A stretch of DNA of 64,000 nt. Origin: Bog-473 sp963730785 (GTDB taxonomy: Bacteria > Actinomycetota > Acidimicrobiia > Acidimicrobiales > RAAP-2). The stretch is from contig CAVSTF010000006.1 in NCBI GenBank assembly GCA_963730785.1, positions 1-64,000 on the forward strand, written 5' to 3'. How positions within the stretch are numbered: position 1 is the stretch's first letter; each line of letters begins with the position of its first letter. Below the pieces are notes generated by a model that was not told the DNA's origin, did no database searches, and saw only the letters and a list, made by a program, of their open reading frames with translations. Position numbers and translations under genes: made by a program. This document shows positions 54,692-63,886 of the stretch, piece after piece.

Positions 54692-56172
54692 GCCGCCACT
54701 CCGAGGAGCCCGTCCTGGGCTGCCTTCTGCTTGCGCACGCTGCTGTTGGCGAGCACGAAGTAGAGCAGTCCACCCACGCCCACCCCGAGGAAGACACTGA
54801 AGTCGGCGCCGTAACCGAACGAGTCACGGGTATGGAAAGTGATCTCGTTGAGCCAGTGGGGCAGCGTGAAGGTGGCCGACAGACCCTCGATGGCGGCCAA
54901 CATGCCCACCAGCTGAGCGATGATGGCCGGCCAGAAGACTCCGCCGCTGTGCCAGTACATGCTGTCCTTGCCCGTCTTCTGCAGCTCGCCCGGTACGTAG
55001 CGTTGCCCTCGCATCAGCCAATCGACCAGGAAGATGGCCATCCACGGGGCGATCCACACGATCACCACATCGACGAAGTCGCTGAGGTAGGTCGAGAAGG
55101 ACGAGTTGAAAACGGCATACATGGTCACGCCCAGGGCGATGATGCAGTCGACGATGACGGCCTGCCAACGCTTGATCGGAATTCCCATGGCCTGCAGGGT
55201 CACGCCGGAGGAGTACATGTCCAGGCTGTTGATGCAGAAGAGCTGCAGGGCGACGAACACCATGAAGACCACGACGAACCAGGCCGGAAGGATGCTCTGG
55301 TGGGCCAAGGGAAGGAAGCCACCGGTACCTTGCCCGATGCCCTTGATCGACGTGGCCACCACCGCACCGAGAGTCATCACCAGGATCTCGGGTACCGCCG
55401 TGCCCAGGAATACCCAGCCGACGATGCCCTTTTTCGAGGTGTCGGCCGGGCAGTAGCGGGTGTAGTCGTTGCCGCACTCGGTCCAGCCCAGTCCGCTGAG
55501 GGCGAAGGTGAAGGCCAGGCCCTCCAGGCAGGTCTGCCAGTCGGCGCTATGGGCCCCACTGAAGTGAGCGTGCCCGGCGGTGAAACCCAGGACGATGGCA
55601 AAGAGCACCACGAAGGGGATGGCCAATGAGCGCAGGGTCTTGACGATGGTGGCGTGGCCCAGGAAGGGCATCACGCCTTGAATCAAGACGGCGCCGATAA
55701 CCAAGATCACCTTGGCCGGGTCTCCGAAGCCGAAGCCGGCCTTGGTGATGAGTACCAATCCAGCCCCGACAATGAGGATCAGGCCCTCGACCTCGAAGCC
55801 GATCTGAGTGATCCAGTTGAAGAAGGAAATGGGGCGACCCCCGTTCGGGCCGTAGGCGGCCCGATTGATGGCGAAGACCGTCGTTCCTGTTTGTGGTCCC
55901 TGCAAAGAGGCCACTCCCAACAGGAAGTAGGAAAGGTTGCCAACGACGATGAGCACGACCGCCTGGAAGAAGGTGAGTCCGAAGCTCATCAGGATGCAGC
56001 CGTAAATGAAGTACTCGATCTGCACGCTGGCGCCGGCCCACATACCGAAAATGTGCCTGGGCGTGGCCCAGCGCTCGCTTTCGGGGATGAAGTCCACCCC
56101 GTGCTGTTCTACGTGGCCGACCTGCTCACTCAGTGGGTCATGAATGACCGCCAAATCTTCTGTAACCGCCAC
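54688..56172 (-). CDS. NCS1-family nucleobase permease (CodB-like)
   Basis: 494 residues from GTG 56172 with about 12 helices. WAGASVQIEYFIYGCILMSFGLTF lies in helix 1-2, and GPNGGRPISFFNWITQIGFEVEG and LSGLGWTECGNDYTRYCP resemble the substrate and sodium sites of NCS1 cytosine/purine carriers. It converges on the two phosphoribosyltransferase genes, so uptake and salvage of nucleobases are probably linked. Confidence 0.85.
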   Translation of the reverse strand: MAVTEDLAVIHDPLSEQVGHVEQHGVDFIPESERWATPRHIFGMWAGASVQIEYFIYGCILMSFGLTFFQAVVLIVVGNLSYFLLGVASLQGPQTGTTVFAINRAAYGPNGGRPISFFNWITQIGFEVEGLILIVGAGLVLITKAGFGFGDPAKVILVIGAVLIQGVMPFLGHATIVKTLRSLAIPFVVLFAIVLGFTAGHAHFSGAHSADWQTCLEGLAFTFALSGLGWTECGNDYTRYCPADTSKKGIVGWVFLGTAVPEILVMTLGAVVATSIKGIGQGTGGFLPLAHQSILPAWFVVVFMVFVALQLFCINSLDMYSSGVTLQAMGIPIKRWQAVIVDCIIALGVTMYAVFNSSFSTYLSDFVDVVIVWIAPWMAIFLVDWLMRGQRYVPGELQKTGKDSMYWHSGGVFWPAIIAQLVGMLAAIEGLSATFTLPHWLNEITFHTRDSFGYGADFSVFLGVGVGGLLYFVLANSSVRKQKAAQDGLLGVAA

Positions 56173-56335
56173 CGCTTCCTCCTCGTAGTCGCCTCAATGT
56201 GCACCCGGAACCGGGCCACATGTTTCGCCTCTCCCATTCGGTGCGCTCCCCTGGCAACCGCGACCGAAGCTTGTCAGCCCTCACCTTGTTGGGCGCGGGG
56301 GCGCACGTCAAGTACCTGCGATGAACAGCAGGTGA

Positions 56336-57256
56336 ATGGCGTCCGAAGTAGAACTGGGCATGGTCTATGTCCTGTCGGTGGCGGCCGCCTTGTGCAGCGC
56401 CATCGCCGGGATCCTGCAGCGCATCGGGATTGAGACCGCCCCCGCCGGTGACGCCATGCACCTGCGACTCCTCACCCACGGGCTCAAACGGGGGATATGG
56501 GTCCTGGGTTTCGTGCTCCTCCTGGGCACGTTCGGGCTGCAGGCCACCGCACTGCGCTTCGGCGACCTGGCGGTGGTGCAACCGGTCCTCACGGCCGAGA
56601 TCCTCTTCCTCATCACCATCCTGGCCGTGGTGTTCCACCGGCATATCGGTTGGCGTGAAGTCTTCGGCGGGGTGGCCATCGTGGCCGGCCTCAGCAGCTT
56701 CATTGCCGCCGCCGATCCGGCCAACGTGAAGGTCATTCCGGGGACCCATGCCTGGGCTGTGGTGACCATCGTGGTCGTCGTCGGTGCGGTGCTGCTGTCT
56801 GTCGCGGCCCAGCGCGGTCCCAGATGGTGGCGAGCCACCGCCTTCGGAGCCGCTGCCGGCGCGCTCTTCGCCTACAACGCCGCCCTCACCAAGGCCACCA
56901 CCACGCTGATCACCGGCGGCTGGCGTCATGTCTTCGGGCATTGGGAGCCCTACGCCATCGCCGTCACGGGCGCCCTCGGATTTTTCCTGCTGCAGAACGC
57001 CCTCCATGCCGGTCCCATTGCCGCTTCCCGGTCCACCATGCTCATGATGAACCCGGTGGCCAGCGTCGTCATTGGTGCCTTCGTCTTTCGAGAGCACCTG
57101 CGCAGTGGAGCTGGTTTCGTCACGATTGAGGTTTTCGGTCTTGGACTCATGCTGACCGGGGCCTACGTCCTGACCCAATCACCGATGGTGGCCGGTGCTG
57201 CCTTGGAAGGCGGACAGGGCGAGCTGCTCGGTCGGATGGCCGTGGTCCATGGGTAG
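56336..57256 (+). CDS. DMT-superfamily (EamA-like) transporter
   Basis: 306 residues, about nine or ten helices. SVAAALCSAIAGILQRIG starts the first half, LQATALRFGDLAVVQPVL and the later GPIAASRSTMLMMNPVASVVIGAFVFRE are the paired helix 3-4 signatures of DMT carriers. Substrate unknown. CobQ starts inside its last codons (eight-base overlap), so the two genes are translationally coupled. Confidence 0.82.
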   Translation: MASEVELGMVYVLSVAAALCSAIAGILQRIGIETAPAGDAMHLRLLTHGLKRGIWVLGFVLLLGTFGLQATALRFGDLAVVQPVLTAEILFLITILAVVFHRHIGWREVFGGVAIVAGLSSFIAAADPANVKVIPGTHAWAVVTIVVVVGAVLLSVAAQRGPRWWRATAFGAAAGALFAYNAALTKATTTLITGGWRHVFGHWEPYAIAVTGALGFFLLQNALHAGPIAASRSTMLMMNPVASVVIGAFVFREHLRSGAGFVTIEVFGLGLMLTGAYVLTQSPMVAGAALEGGQGELLGRMAVVHG

Positions 57257-58778
57257 TCGCCGGCAAGGAGCCCTGATGGTGTGCGGCACCACCTCCGATG
57301 CCGGCAAGTCCACCCTGGTGGTCGGCCTCTGCCGCCTGCTGGCTCGCCAAGGCATCAGCGTCGCTCCCTTCAAGGGGCAGAACATGTCGCTCAACTCCAT
57401 GGTCACGAGCGAAGGAGCGGAGATCGGTCGGGCCCAGTGGATCCAGGCCGTGGCGGCTCGAGCAGAACCCGAAGCGGCCATGAACCCGGTGCTGCTCAAG
57501 CCCACCAGCGAACGCTCGTCGCAGGTCATTCTCATGGGTCGCCCGCTGAGTACCCAGTCGGCCGCGCCCTACCAGCGCAGCAAGGGAGAGCTTCTGCCCG
57601 TGGTCGACGGCGCCTTGGAGGATCTCCGTTCCCGCTTCGATGTCGTGATCTGCGAAGGGGCCGGCAGCCCGGCCGAGATCAACCTCATGGAGAACGACAT
57701 CGTCAACCTCGGCCTGGCCCAGCGAGCCGGCATCCCGGCGGTGCTGGTGGGGGACATTCACCGCGGCGGCGTCTTCGCCCACCTATTCGGCACGGTGGCG
57801 GTGCTGCCCGATGACCTGCGACCACTCATTAAGGCCTTCATCATCAACATGTTCCGGGGCGATCCGGCGCTCCTGGGTGACGGCATGGACCAGCTCGAAG
57901 CCAAGTGTGGCGTCCCCACCCTGGGTGTCCTGCCCTACCTGCCCGGTCTGGTGCTCGATGCCGAAGACTCCCTCCACCGCATGCTCGCCGCCCTCACCAA
58001 CGACGCCGACGACACGGGCGAACAGTTGGACGTGGCCGTGATCCGCCTACCCCGGCTTTCCAACTTCACCGACTTTGACCCGCTGTTGGTGGAGCACGGC
58101 GTGGCCGTTCGTTTCATCGAGCACAGGTCGGCCCTCGGTGATCCGGACCTGATTGTGCTGCCGGGCACCAAGTCGACGGTGGCCGACCTGGCCTGGCTCC
58201 GTTCCAGTGGCCTACTGGAAGCCATTGAGCAGCGACGTCGCCGGGCCAACCCCCCGGTCGTCCTCGGCATCTGCGGCGGGTTCCAAATGTTGGGGGAGCG
58301 CATCGTCGATCCTGACGGAGTCGAGTCCGACGTCGTCGACACGTCAGCGTTGGGGTGGCTCCCGCTGCAAACGTGCTTCCACCCCGACAAGACCACGCGG
58401 CTCCGCAGCGGCATGGATGCCGCCGGTCATGAGATCTCCGGCTACGAAATCCGGCACGGCCGCACCATCCCCGAGACCGGCTGGCAGCAATGGCTCCTCA
58501 TCGACGACTCTGATCCCGACGAGGTTGAGAGCGGGCAGAGTGGCGACGGTTTGGTCTTCGGCACCAGCCTGCACGGGTTGTTCGAATCCGATGCATTTCG
58601 ATCAGCCTTCTTGGATCAGGTGGCCCAGGTTCGCCGGCGGGGCTGGCGCCCGACCGGCACGTCGTTCTCGGCGGCTCGGGAACGACAGATCGATGCCGTG
58701 GCCGACGCCTGCGAGGAGCATCTCGACCTCGAAGCCCTGTGGCGGCTCGTAGAAATGGGGGCTCGAACCAATTCCTAG
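57249..58778 (+). CDS. cobQ: cobyric acid synthase CobQ
   Basis: 509 residues. MVCGTTSDAGKSTLVVGLCR is the N-terminal ATP-binding loop, FKGQNMSLNSMVT and EGAGSPAEINL are CobQ hallmarks, and the C-terminal glutamine amidotransferase domain has GICGGFQMLG (Cys) and GTSLHGLFE (His). It amidates four side chains of adenosylcobyrinic acid a,c-diamide in B12 synthesis. No other cobalamin gene lies in the window. Confidence 0.92.
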   Translation: MGSRRQGALMVCGTTSDAGKSTLVVGLCRLLARQGISVAPFKGQNMSLNSMVTSEGAEIGRAQWIQAVAARAEPEAAMNPVLLKPTSERSSQVILMGRPLSTQSAAPYQRSKGELLPVVDGALEDLRSRFDVVICEGAGSPAEINLMENDIVNLGLAQRAGIPAVLVGDIHRGGVFAHLFGTVAVLPDDLRPLIKAFIINMFRGDPALLGDGMDQLEAKCGVPTLGVLPYLPGLVLDAEDSLHRMLAALTNDADDTGEQLDVAVIRLPRLSNFTDFDPLLVEHGVAVRFIEHRSALGDPDLIVLPGTKSTVADLAWLRSSGLLEAIEQRRRRANPPVVLGICGGFQMLGERIVDPDGVESDVVDTSALGWLPLQTCFHPDKTTRLRSGMDAAGHEISGYEIRHGRTIPETGWQQWLLIDDSDPDEVESGQSGDGLVFGTSLHGLFESDAFRSAFLDQVAQVRRRGWRPTGTSFSAARERQIDAVADACEEHLDLEALWRLVEMGARTNS

Positions 58779-58818
58779 CTGAATCTGCGCAAGATCCATT
58801 GCAGGGATAGGTTCTTGA

Positions 58819-59595
58819 TTGGTGGTGCGGGGCGGAGGCGGGAAGAAGAGATCCCTATGGCGACACCCGAGGTTATTGGGTGCACTGGCCATCGTCGCCT
58901 GCGTGCTCCTGGCCGCCAGCCAAACCTCTCGCTCGACCGCAACGACACCGAACGCTGAAGCTGGGCCGCCAACAGCTCGCCTGGTCGCCCTTCAGGTGCG
59001 GACGGTGCACACCACGACTTTCCCCACTTCGGCCACCGTGCTGGATGCGGACTTCCGTCACCCCGACCTTGCCGTGACCGCGACACCTTCCGTCTTCTTC
59101 AATGCGCCCGCCGATCAAAGTCGGCGGTCCGTGACAACGGAGCCAGCCCCACCGGCCACCGTGCCACCGGCCACCGTGCCACCGGCGACCGTATTAGCGA
59201 CTGCTCCCACCGCCGCTCCGGCGCCGGCCGCCAGCCCAGTTCCCGCCACTGTTTCCGCCGTTCAGTCCACTCCGACTCCCAATCCAGTCACGACGGTCTT
59301 ATCGGTGGTGAACGCCCTGCCGCTGCGAGGCCAGGCCACCTTGTGGGGCTGCGTCGCCGCGCTGGCCTATCTCACGGCCTACGCCGCACCGGGATTCGAT
59401 CTCGAGTGTCCGGCCAATGCGCAGGGTCACCAGGCCACGACCACCTGCATCAGTGAGCACGCGCGCTGCGACTCAGGCCGTTACATCGAGATCGCCGACC
59501 CGTGTCCGGCTGCCTACATGAACGAAGCGTCCAACTCCTGGTTGGTGCTGGGACTATCCGACGCCCCGATCGATCCCTACGGTTACTGCCACTAG
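58819..59595 (+). CDS. secreted Pro/Ala/Thr-rich protein with Cys-containing C-terminal domain
   Basis: 258 residues from GTG 58819. A basic start and one hydrophobic segment (LLGALAIVACVLLAAS) precede a low-complexity linker that contains tandem PPATV units and runs to about residue 155. The C-terminal domain of about 100 residues has spaced Cys (LWGCVAALAYL, DLECPA, TTCISEHARCD, IADPCPAAYMNEASNSW, GYCH). I do not know the family by name. It appears to be an exported protein with a disulfide-stabilised domain on a stalk. Confidence 0.7.
   Translation: MVVRGGGGKKRSLWRHPRLLGALAIVACVLLAASQTSRSTATTPNAEAGPPTARLVALQVRTVHTTTFPTSATVLDADFRHPDLAVTATPSVFFNAPADQSRRSVTTEPAPPATVPPATVPPATVLATAPTAAPAPAASPVPATVSAVQSTPTPNPVTTVLSVVNALPLRGQATLWGCVAALAYLTAYAAPGFDLECPANAQGHQATTTCISEHARCDSGRYIEIADPCPAAYMNEASNSWLVLGLSDAPIDPYGYCH
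59150..59194 (+). repeat. three 15-base tandem repeats encoding PPATV
   Basis: CCACCGGCCACCGTG occurs twice exactly at 59150-59179 and a third time with two changes at 59180-59194. The units keep the frame and lie in the stalk of the secreted protein, where copy number could vary between strains. Confidence 0.85.
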
Positions 59596-60080
59596 TCCAG
59601 TGAGGTCCGCATGAAGGCAACCGACTTCTCCTGAATTTCGCGTGCCTGCGCCTCAATGAAGCGTTCCACTACGGGCCCGATGCCGAAGATCTTGACCTTG
59701 GCTTCGAGCATGAACGTCTCGGTCGTCACGTCGCCTTCTTGAGAGAGCGCGATGGCCCCTTCGATATGCGTCTTGTCGGCCATGGTGCCCGGCGTGAGTT
59801 CGAACGTGGTCATCTGCGTCGACGGATTGAACGTACTGACCTCGGTAGAGACGATTTCCTCACCGAAAATTTTGCGGACTGGTCCCGGCATGTTGGGCCG
59901 CTGGCTGTAGCGCAGCGTCCGTGTCAGGCCCGATGTGAGGTCGCCATCCTGCGACAGGACTTCGGCCGACAGTGATCCCAATCCCTGCAGATGGAGTCGG
60001 ACGACAAATTCGGGATCGAAGTACAACTCCCAGAACGCGGCCGGCGGGCACGACCAGTCGTAGGTGAGGTTGAGCTTCAT
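59592..60080 (-). CDS. DUF2505/SRPBCC-like protein
   Basis: 162 residues. The start NLTYDWSCPPAAFWELYFDPEFVVRLHLQGLG is the DUF2505 pattern (hydrophobic strand, then a conserved F/W...P region), and the end EIQEKSVAFMRTSLD is a helix as in START-like folds. The function is unknown. It overlaps the SnoaL-like gene by four bases and the convergent secreted-protein gene by four bases. Confidence 0.72.
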   Translation of the reverse strand: MKLNLTYDWSCPPAAFWELYFDPEFVVRLHLQGLGSLSAEVLSQDGDLTSGLTRTLRYSQRPNMPGPVRKIFGEEIVSTEVSTFNPSTQMTTFELTPGTMADKTHIEGAIALSQEGDVTTETFMLEAKVKIFGIGPVVERFIEAQAREIQEKSVAFMRTSLD

Positions 60081-60535
60081 AGGTTGATCAACATGTGGTG
60101 TCCGAGGTCGCCCATGAGCTCAATGATGATGTGCACCGAGCTGAAGCGCCACTGCTCCTGGACCTTCTCGTACCCGTTGCGGTATCGACCGGCGATGATC
60201 GGTTGCAAAGTCAGCTCTCCTGGCACCGCTTGCAGCACGGTGAAGTAGGACCGACTGGTGGCGGAGAGGCCATCGTCGGCCACCTCCACCATGACGTTGG
60301 TGATGACGTGCTTGGTGTTCGGAGTTCCATTCTCGTAGCGGCGGGTGGTCCGGTGATAGAGGGCGGTGATCGCCTCCGCACCCGTGATGGCCTCACCGAA
60401 GCCTTCGAAGGTCATGGTGGCGTGCTTGAAGTGCTCGCCAATGCCTTCAAAATCACCGTCATCGATGCGCTGGGCGTACGTAAAGAGGAGTGTGCTGATC
60501 GCCTCGTACGGGCTCGGTTCCATGGGGCCGATCAT
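60077..60535 (-). CDS. SnoaL-like NTF2-fold protein
   Basis: 152 residues. ISTLLFTYAQRIDDGDFEGIGEHFKHATM is the first helix pair of NTF2/SnoaL-like proteins, followed by TKHVITNVMVEVADDG and AGRYRNGYEKVQEQWRFSSVHI. Such proteins include ring-hydroxylating dioxygenase beta-like subunits and cyclases; no catalytic set can be named. It overlaps the DUF2505 gene (ATGA). Confidence 0.75.
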   Translation of the reverse strand: MIGPMEPSPYEAISTLLFTYAQRIDDGDFEGIGEHFKHATMTFEGFGEAITGAEAITALYHRTTRRYENGTPNTKHVITNVMVEVADDGLSATSRSYFTVLQAVPGELTLQPIIAGRYRNGYEKVQEQWRFSSVHIIIELMGDLGHHMLINL

Positions 60536-60561
60536 GGCACCTGAGCCCCAGGGCGGTCGGG

Positions 60562-61965
60562 TTACTGGCCGAGCAGCCGATTCATGCCCTTGGCCAACCT
60601 GCTCTCCGTGCCTTTCTTCTCTTCTGACCGATCCCCCAATGTCATGGCCCAGAGGCCGGCATTCACACCCAACCAGCGCAGCGGCTCGGGTTCCCAGCGG
60701 GGCGATCGGTGGTTCACCCAGGGCAAGCGGGTGAGGTCGGTGTCGCGGCCGATGATCAGATCGGCCAGGGTGCGGCCGGCCAGGTTGGTCGTGGCGACAC
60801 CGTCACCCACGTAGCCGCCGGCCCAGGCCAGCCCGGACGCACGGTCCAATCCGACCGACGAATGCCAATCCCGTGGAATACCCAACGGGCCACCCCAGGC
60901 GTGGGTGAAGCGTGCGTCGTGCAACGCAGGGAAGAGTTCGGTGAGCGTTGCCCGCAGGAGTGCATGCACCGATTCGTCGCGATCGAATTGCTGTTGCACC
61001 GAGGAGCCGAAGTGGTACGGGGCACCCCGGCCACCGAAGGCGATGCGGTTGTCAGCCGTGCGCTGCCCGTAAATGATCATGTGCCGGTAGTCGGCGAAGG
61101 TCTGTCGATCGGGCAAGCCAGCCGAGGCCCAGAACGAATCGCTCAAGGGTTCGGTGGCCACCATGAGCGAATAGACGGGAACCAGCGAGCGTCGTTGACC
61201 CGGCAACGTGGCCGTCCAGGCCTCCACGGCGCGTACGACGACCTCGGCCCGGATGGTGCCATGCGTCGTATGAGCGAGCGGTCCGGTGCCGGTCCGGCCA
61301 GGAATGATGTCGGTGACGGCGGTGTGCTCGAAGACCATGACGCCGCGGCGCTCTACCGCCTCGGCCAACCCACGAGCCAGCAGGGCCGGCTGAATGGCGG
61401 CGCAATGGGGCGTGTACGTGGCGCCCACTATGCCGTCCATGCCCACCATGGCCCGTGCCTCGGCTTGATCGAGCCAACGCAGGTCGTCCTCTCCGAACCC
61501 GTGCCGACGCGCCTCATCGACTTCGGCCAGCCCGCGGGCGCGCTGGGCCTCGGTGCGGGCGGCATCCACCGTGCCGCCCTTGGCGAAATGGCAATCGATG
61601 CCTTCGGTCCCGGCCGTGGCGCCGATCTGATCGATGGTCTGTTCCATGGCGCGCCGCATACTCACCATGGCTTCATGGCCGTACTTGCGGACCAGGGCAC
61701 CATCGGAGACGGCGAACAGGGCCGAACACCAGCCACCATTGCGACCCGAGGCACCGAAGCCGGCCACCTCCCGTTCGACCACGGCGATGCGCAGGGTGGG
61801 ATCAGCCACGATCAGCGAATAGGCCGTCCACAAACCGGTAAAGCCGGCGCCGACGATGCAGACGTCGACCTGCAGATCGCTCGGCAGTCCGGGTCGATGT
61901 TGTAGGGGGGTGGGAATGGCGTCCCACCAGAGGGAGAGATCAGGCCGCGCTCCCTCTGGACTCAT
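60562..61965 (-). CDS. FAD-dependent amine oxidoreductase (DAO family, PuuB-like)
   Basis: 467 residues from ATG 61965. VDVCIVGAGFTGLWTAYSL is the FAD-binding loop, GFGASGRNGGWCSALF the conserved second FAD contact, and AWAGGYVGDGVATTNLAGRTLADLI the C-terminal FAD segment. It resembles gamma-glutamylputrescine oxidase-like enzymes. The start overlaps the stop of the aminotransferase gene, so both are in one transcript that oxidises and transaminates amines. Confidence 0.87.
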   Translation of the reverse strand: MSPEGARPDLSLWWDAIPTPLQHRPGLPSDLQVDVCIVGAGFTGLWTAYSLIVADPTLRIAVVEREVAGFGASGRNGGWCSALFAVSDGALVRKYGHEAMVSMRRAMEQTIDQIGATAGTEGIDCHFAKGGTVDAARTEAQRARGLAEVDEARRHGFGEDDLRWLDQAEARAMVGMDGIVGATYTPHCAAIQPALLARGLAEAVERRGVMVFEHTAVTDIIPGRTGTGPLAHTTHGTIRAEVVVRAVEAWTATLPGQRRSLVPVYSLMVATEPLSDSFWASAGLPDRQTFADYRHMIIYGQRTADNRIAFGGRGAPYHFGSSVQQQFDRDESVHALLRATLTELFPALHDARFTHAWGGPLGIPRDWHSSVGLDRASGLAWAGGYVGDGVATTNLAGRTLADLIIGRDTDLTRLPWVNHRSPRWEPEPLRWLGVNAGLWAMTLGDRSEEKKGTESRLAKGMNRLLGQ

Positions 61966-63344
61966 CACATCCGGCGCGACGCCTCGCCCAAGACCTCGCG
62001 CAGCGTCGAGACCATGAAGTCGATCTCTTCGGTGCCACAGATCAGCGGAGGTGAAAGCTGCACCACGGGATCACCGCGGTCGTCCGCCCGGCAGATGAGG
62101 CCAGCTTCGAACAATGCGCCAGAGAGGAAGCCGCGCAGCAGTCGCTCGGATTCCTCATCGTTGAACGACAAGCGGGTGTCCTTGTCCTTGACCAATTCGA
62201 TGCCATAGAAGAATCCGGCACCCCGCACGTTGCCCACGATCGGCAGGTCGTAGAGCGACTCCAGCCCGGAGCGGAACTCCTGCTCGGTAGCTAGAACGTG
62301 TTGGAGGATTTGTTCCCCCTCGAACACATCAAGATTGGCCAGGGCCACCGCACAACTCACGGGGTGACCGGCAAAGGTGAATCCGTGCAGGAAGGACACG
62401 CCGTCCTTCAAGAAGGGCTCCATCAACCGGTCGGAGGCAATCATGGCGCCCAATGGGGCATATCCCGAAGTGAGTCCCTTGGCCACGGTGATGATGTCGG
62501 GTTGGTACTCGTAGCGAAGCGACCCGAACCAGTGACCCAATCGACCAAAGGCGCAGATCACTTCGTCCGAGACCAGGAGGACGCCGTGACGGTCGCAAAT
62601 TTCGCGGACCCGTTGGAAGTAACCGGGAGGCGGCGGGAAACAGCCACCCGCGTTCTGCACGGGCTCCAGGTAGACGGCCGCCACCGTGTTCGCGCCCTCG
62701 CGGATGATGGCCCGCTCAATTTCGTCGGCTGCCCAACGACCGAAGGCCACCTCGTCGTCCTGGTAGATGTCGGCCCGGTACCAGTTGGTGTTGGGCACCT
62801 TGATGGCGCCGGGCACCAGCGGTTCGAACGGCGTCTTGAGATCGGGGATGCCGGTAATGGAGAGCGCACCCATGGTGGTCCCGTGATAGGCGATGTTGCG
62901 ACTGATCACCTTGGTCCGTTGCGGCTGCCCGGTCAGGCGGAAGTACTGGCGGGCCATCTTCCAGGCCGACTCAACCGCTTCGGACCCACCGGAAGTGAAG
63001 AAGACGCGGTTCAGATCACCAGGGGCATAGCCGGCAATTCGCTCGGCCAGCTCAATCGCCTTGGGGTGGGCGTAGGTCCACAACGGAAAGTAGGCCAGGG
63101 TGCCGGCCTGCTTGGCGCCGGCCTCGGCCAGTTCTTGACGGCCGTGCCCGATCTGGGAGGTGAAGAGGCCGGCCAGGCCGTCCAGGTACTTCTTGCCGTG
63201 CTGATCCCATACGTAGGCACCTTCGCCACGCACCATCACCGGGATCTCGTTCGTCTCGTAGGCCCCCATGCGGCTGAAGTGCATCCACAGGTGGCGCCGG
63301 GCCTGCTCGCTGAGTTCGGAATTTTCTGGACTGGTACTGCTCAT
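61965..63344 (-). CDS. class III aminotransferase (omega-transaminase, putrescine/beta-alanine type)
   Basis: 459 residues from ATG 63344 behind GGAGG. FFTSGGSEAVESAWKMAR is the PLP phosphate loop, SDEVICAFGRLG carries the Asp, and ITVAKGLTSGYAPLGA the Schiff-base Lys. YLEPVQNAGGCFPPPPGYF is typical of amine:pyruvate transaminases. It moves amino groups from terminal amines such as putrescine to pyruvate or 2-oxoglutarate. The Lrp-type regulator lies directly upstream on the same strand. Confidence 0.9.
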   Translation of the reverse strand: MSSTSPENSELSEQARRHLWMHFSRMGAYETNEIPVMVRGEGAYVWDQHGKKYLDGLAGLFTSQIGHGRQELAEAGAKQAGTLAYFPLWTYAHPKAIELAERIAGYAPGDLNRVFFTSGGSEAVESAWKMARQYFRLTGQPQRTKVISRNIAYHGTTMGALSITGIPDLKTPFEPLVPGAIKVPNTNWYRADIYQDDEVAFGRWAADEIERAIIREGANTVAAVYLEPVQNAGGCFPPPPGYFQRVREICDRHGVLLVSDEVICAFGRLGHWFGSLRYEYQPDIITVAKGLTSGYAPLGAMIASDRLMEPFLKDGVSFLHGFTFAGHPVSCAVALANLDVFEGEQILQHVLATEQEFRSGLESLYDLPIVGNVRGAGFFYGIELVKDKDTRLSFNDEESERLLRGFLSGALFEAGLICRADDRGDPVVQLSPPLICGTEEIDFMVSTLREVLGEASRRM

Positions 63345-63382
63345 GATGCCTCCACTCGGGTGGGGAGGTGACGGGATTCCGT

Positions 63383-63886
63383 CTACCTGGTTCCCCACGT
63401 GTACGTCTGTTTGGCCAACTTCAAATACAAAAAGGATTCGGTCGCTCGCACGCCCGGGATGGAGCGGATGGAGTCGTTCAGCACCTGCAGCAGGCGCTCG
63501 TCGTCTTCGCAGACCACCTCAACCAAAATGTCGAAGGATCCGGCACACATGACGACGTAATCCACTTCGGCCAAGGCGGAGACCTTTTCGGCCACCAGGC
63601 GCACATCGCCCTCGACCGAAATGCCCACCATGGCCTGGCGGGTGAAGCCGACCTGAAGTGGGTCGGTGACGGCCACGATCTGCATGACGCCGGCTTCACG
63701 CAGGCGTTGCACCCGGCGCCGAACGGCGGCCTCGGAGAGTCCGACCGCCTCGGCGATGGCGCCGTAGGGCTGGCGACCGTCCTTTTGCAGGGCCTCAATG
63801 ATGGCCCGGTTGGCCGCGTCCAGGATGGTGCCGCCGGCGTCGGCATCCTGGTTTGTGATCTGTACGGGCTCGTCCTTGGCGGACAT
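63383..63886 (-). CDS. Lrp/AsnC-family transcriptional regulator
   Basis: 167 residues from ATG 63886 (GAGGA upstream). LDAANRAIIEALQKDGRQPYGAIAEAVGLSEAAVRRRVQRL is the AsnC helix-turn-helix and VMCAGSFDILVEVVCEDD the RAM effector domain. It starts the amine-catabolism group and its stop is 38 bases before the aminotransferase ATG, so it probably controls this transcript and itself. The effector is unknown. Confidence 0.9.
   Translation of the reverse strand: MSAKDEPVQITNQDADAGGTILDAANRAIIEALQKDGRQPYGAIAEAVGLSEAAVRRRVQRLREAGVMQIVAVTDPLQVGFTRQAMVGISVEGDVRLVAEKVSALAEVDYVVMCAGSFDILVEVVCEDDERLLQVLNDSIRSIPGVRATESFLYLKLAKQTYTWGTR

Noticed and set aside
54370..55629. A 419-codon plus-strand frame opposite the NCS1 permease
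   Set aside because: It is rich in Gly, Asp, Glu, His and Gln with no recognisable domain, and is the mirror of a well-supported membrane protein gene.
60709..61905. A 398-codon plus-strand frame opposite the FAD oxidase
   Set aside because: Composition and lack of motifs show it is a shadow of the oxidase gene.
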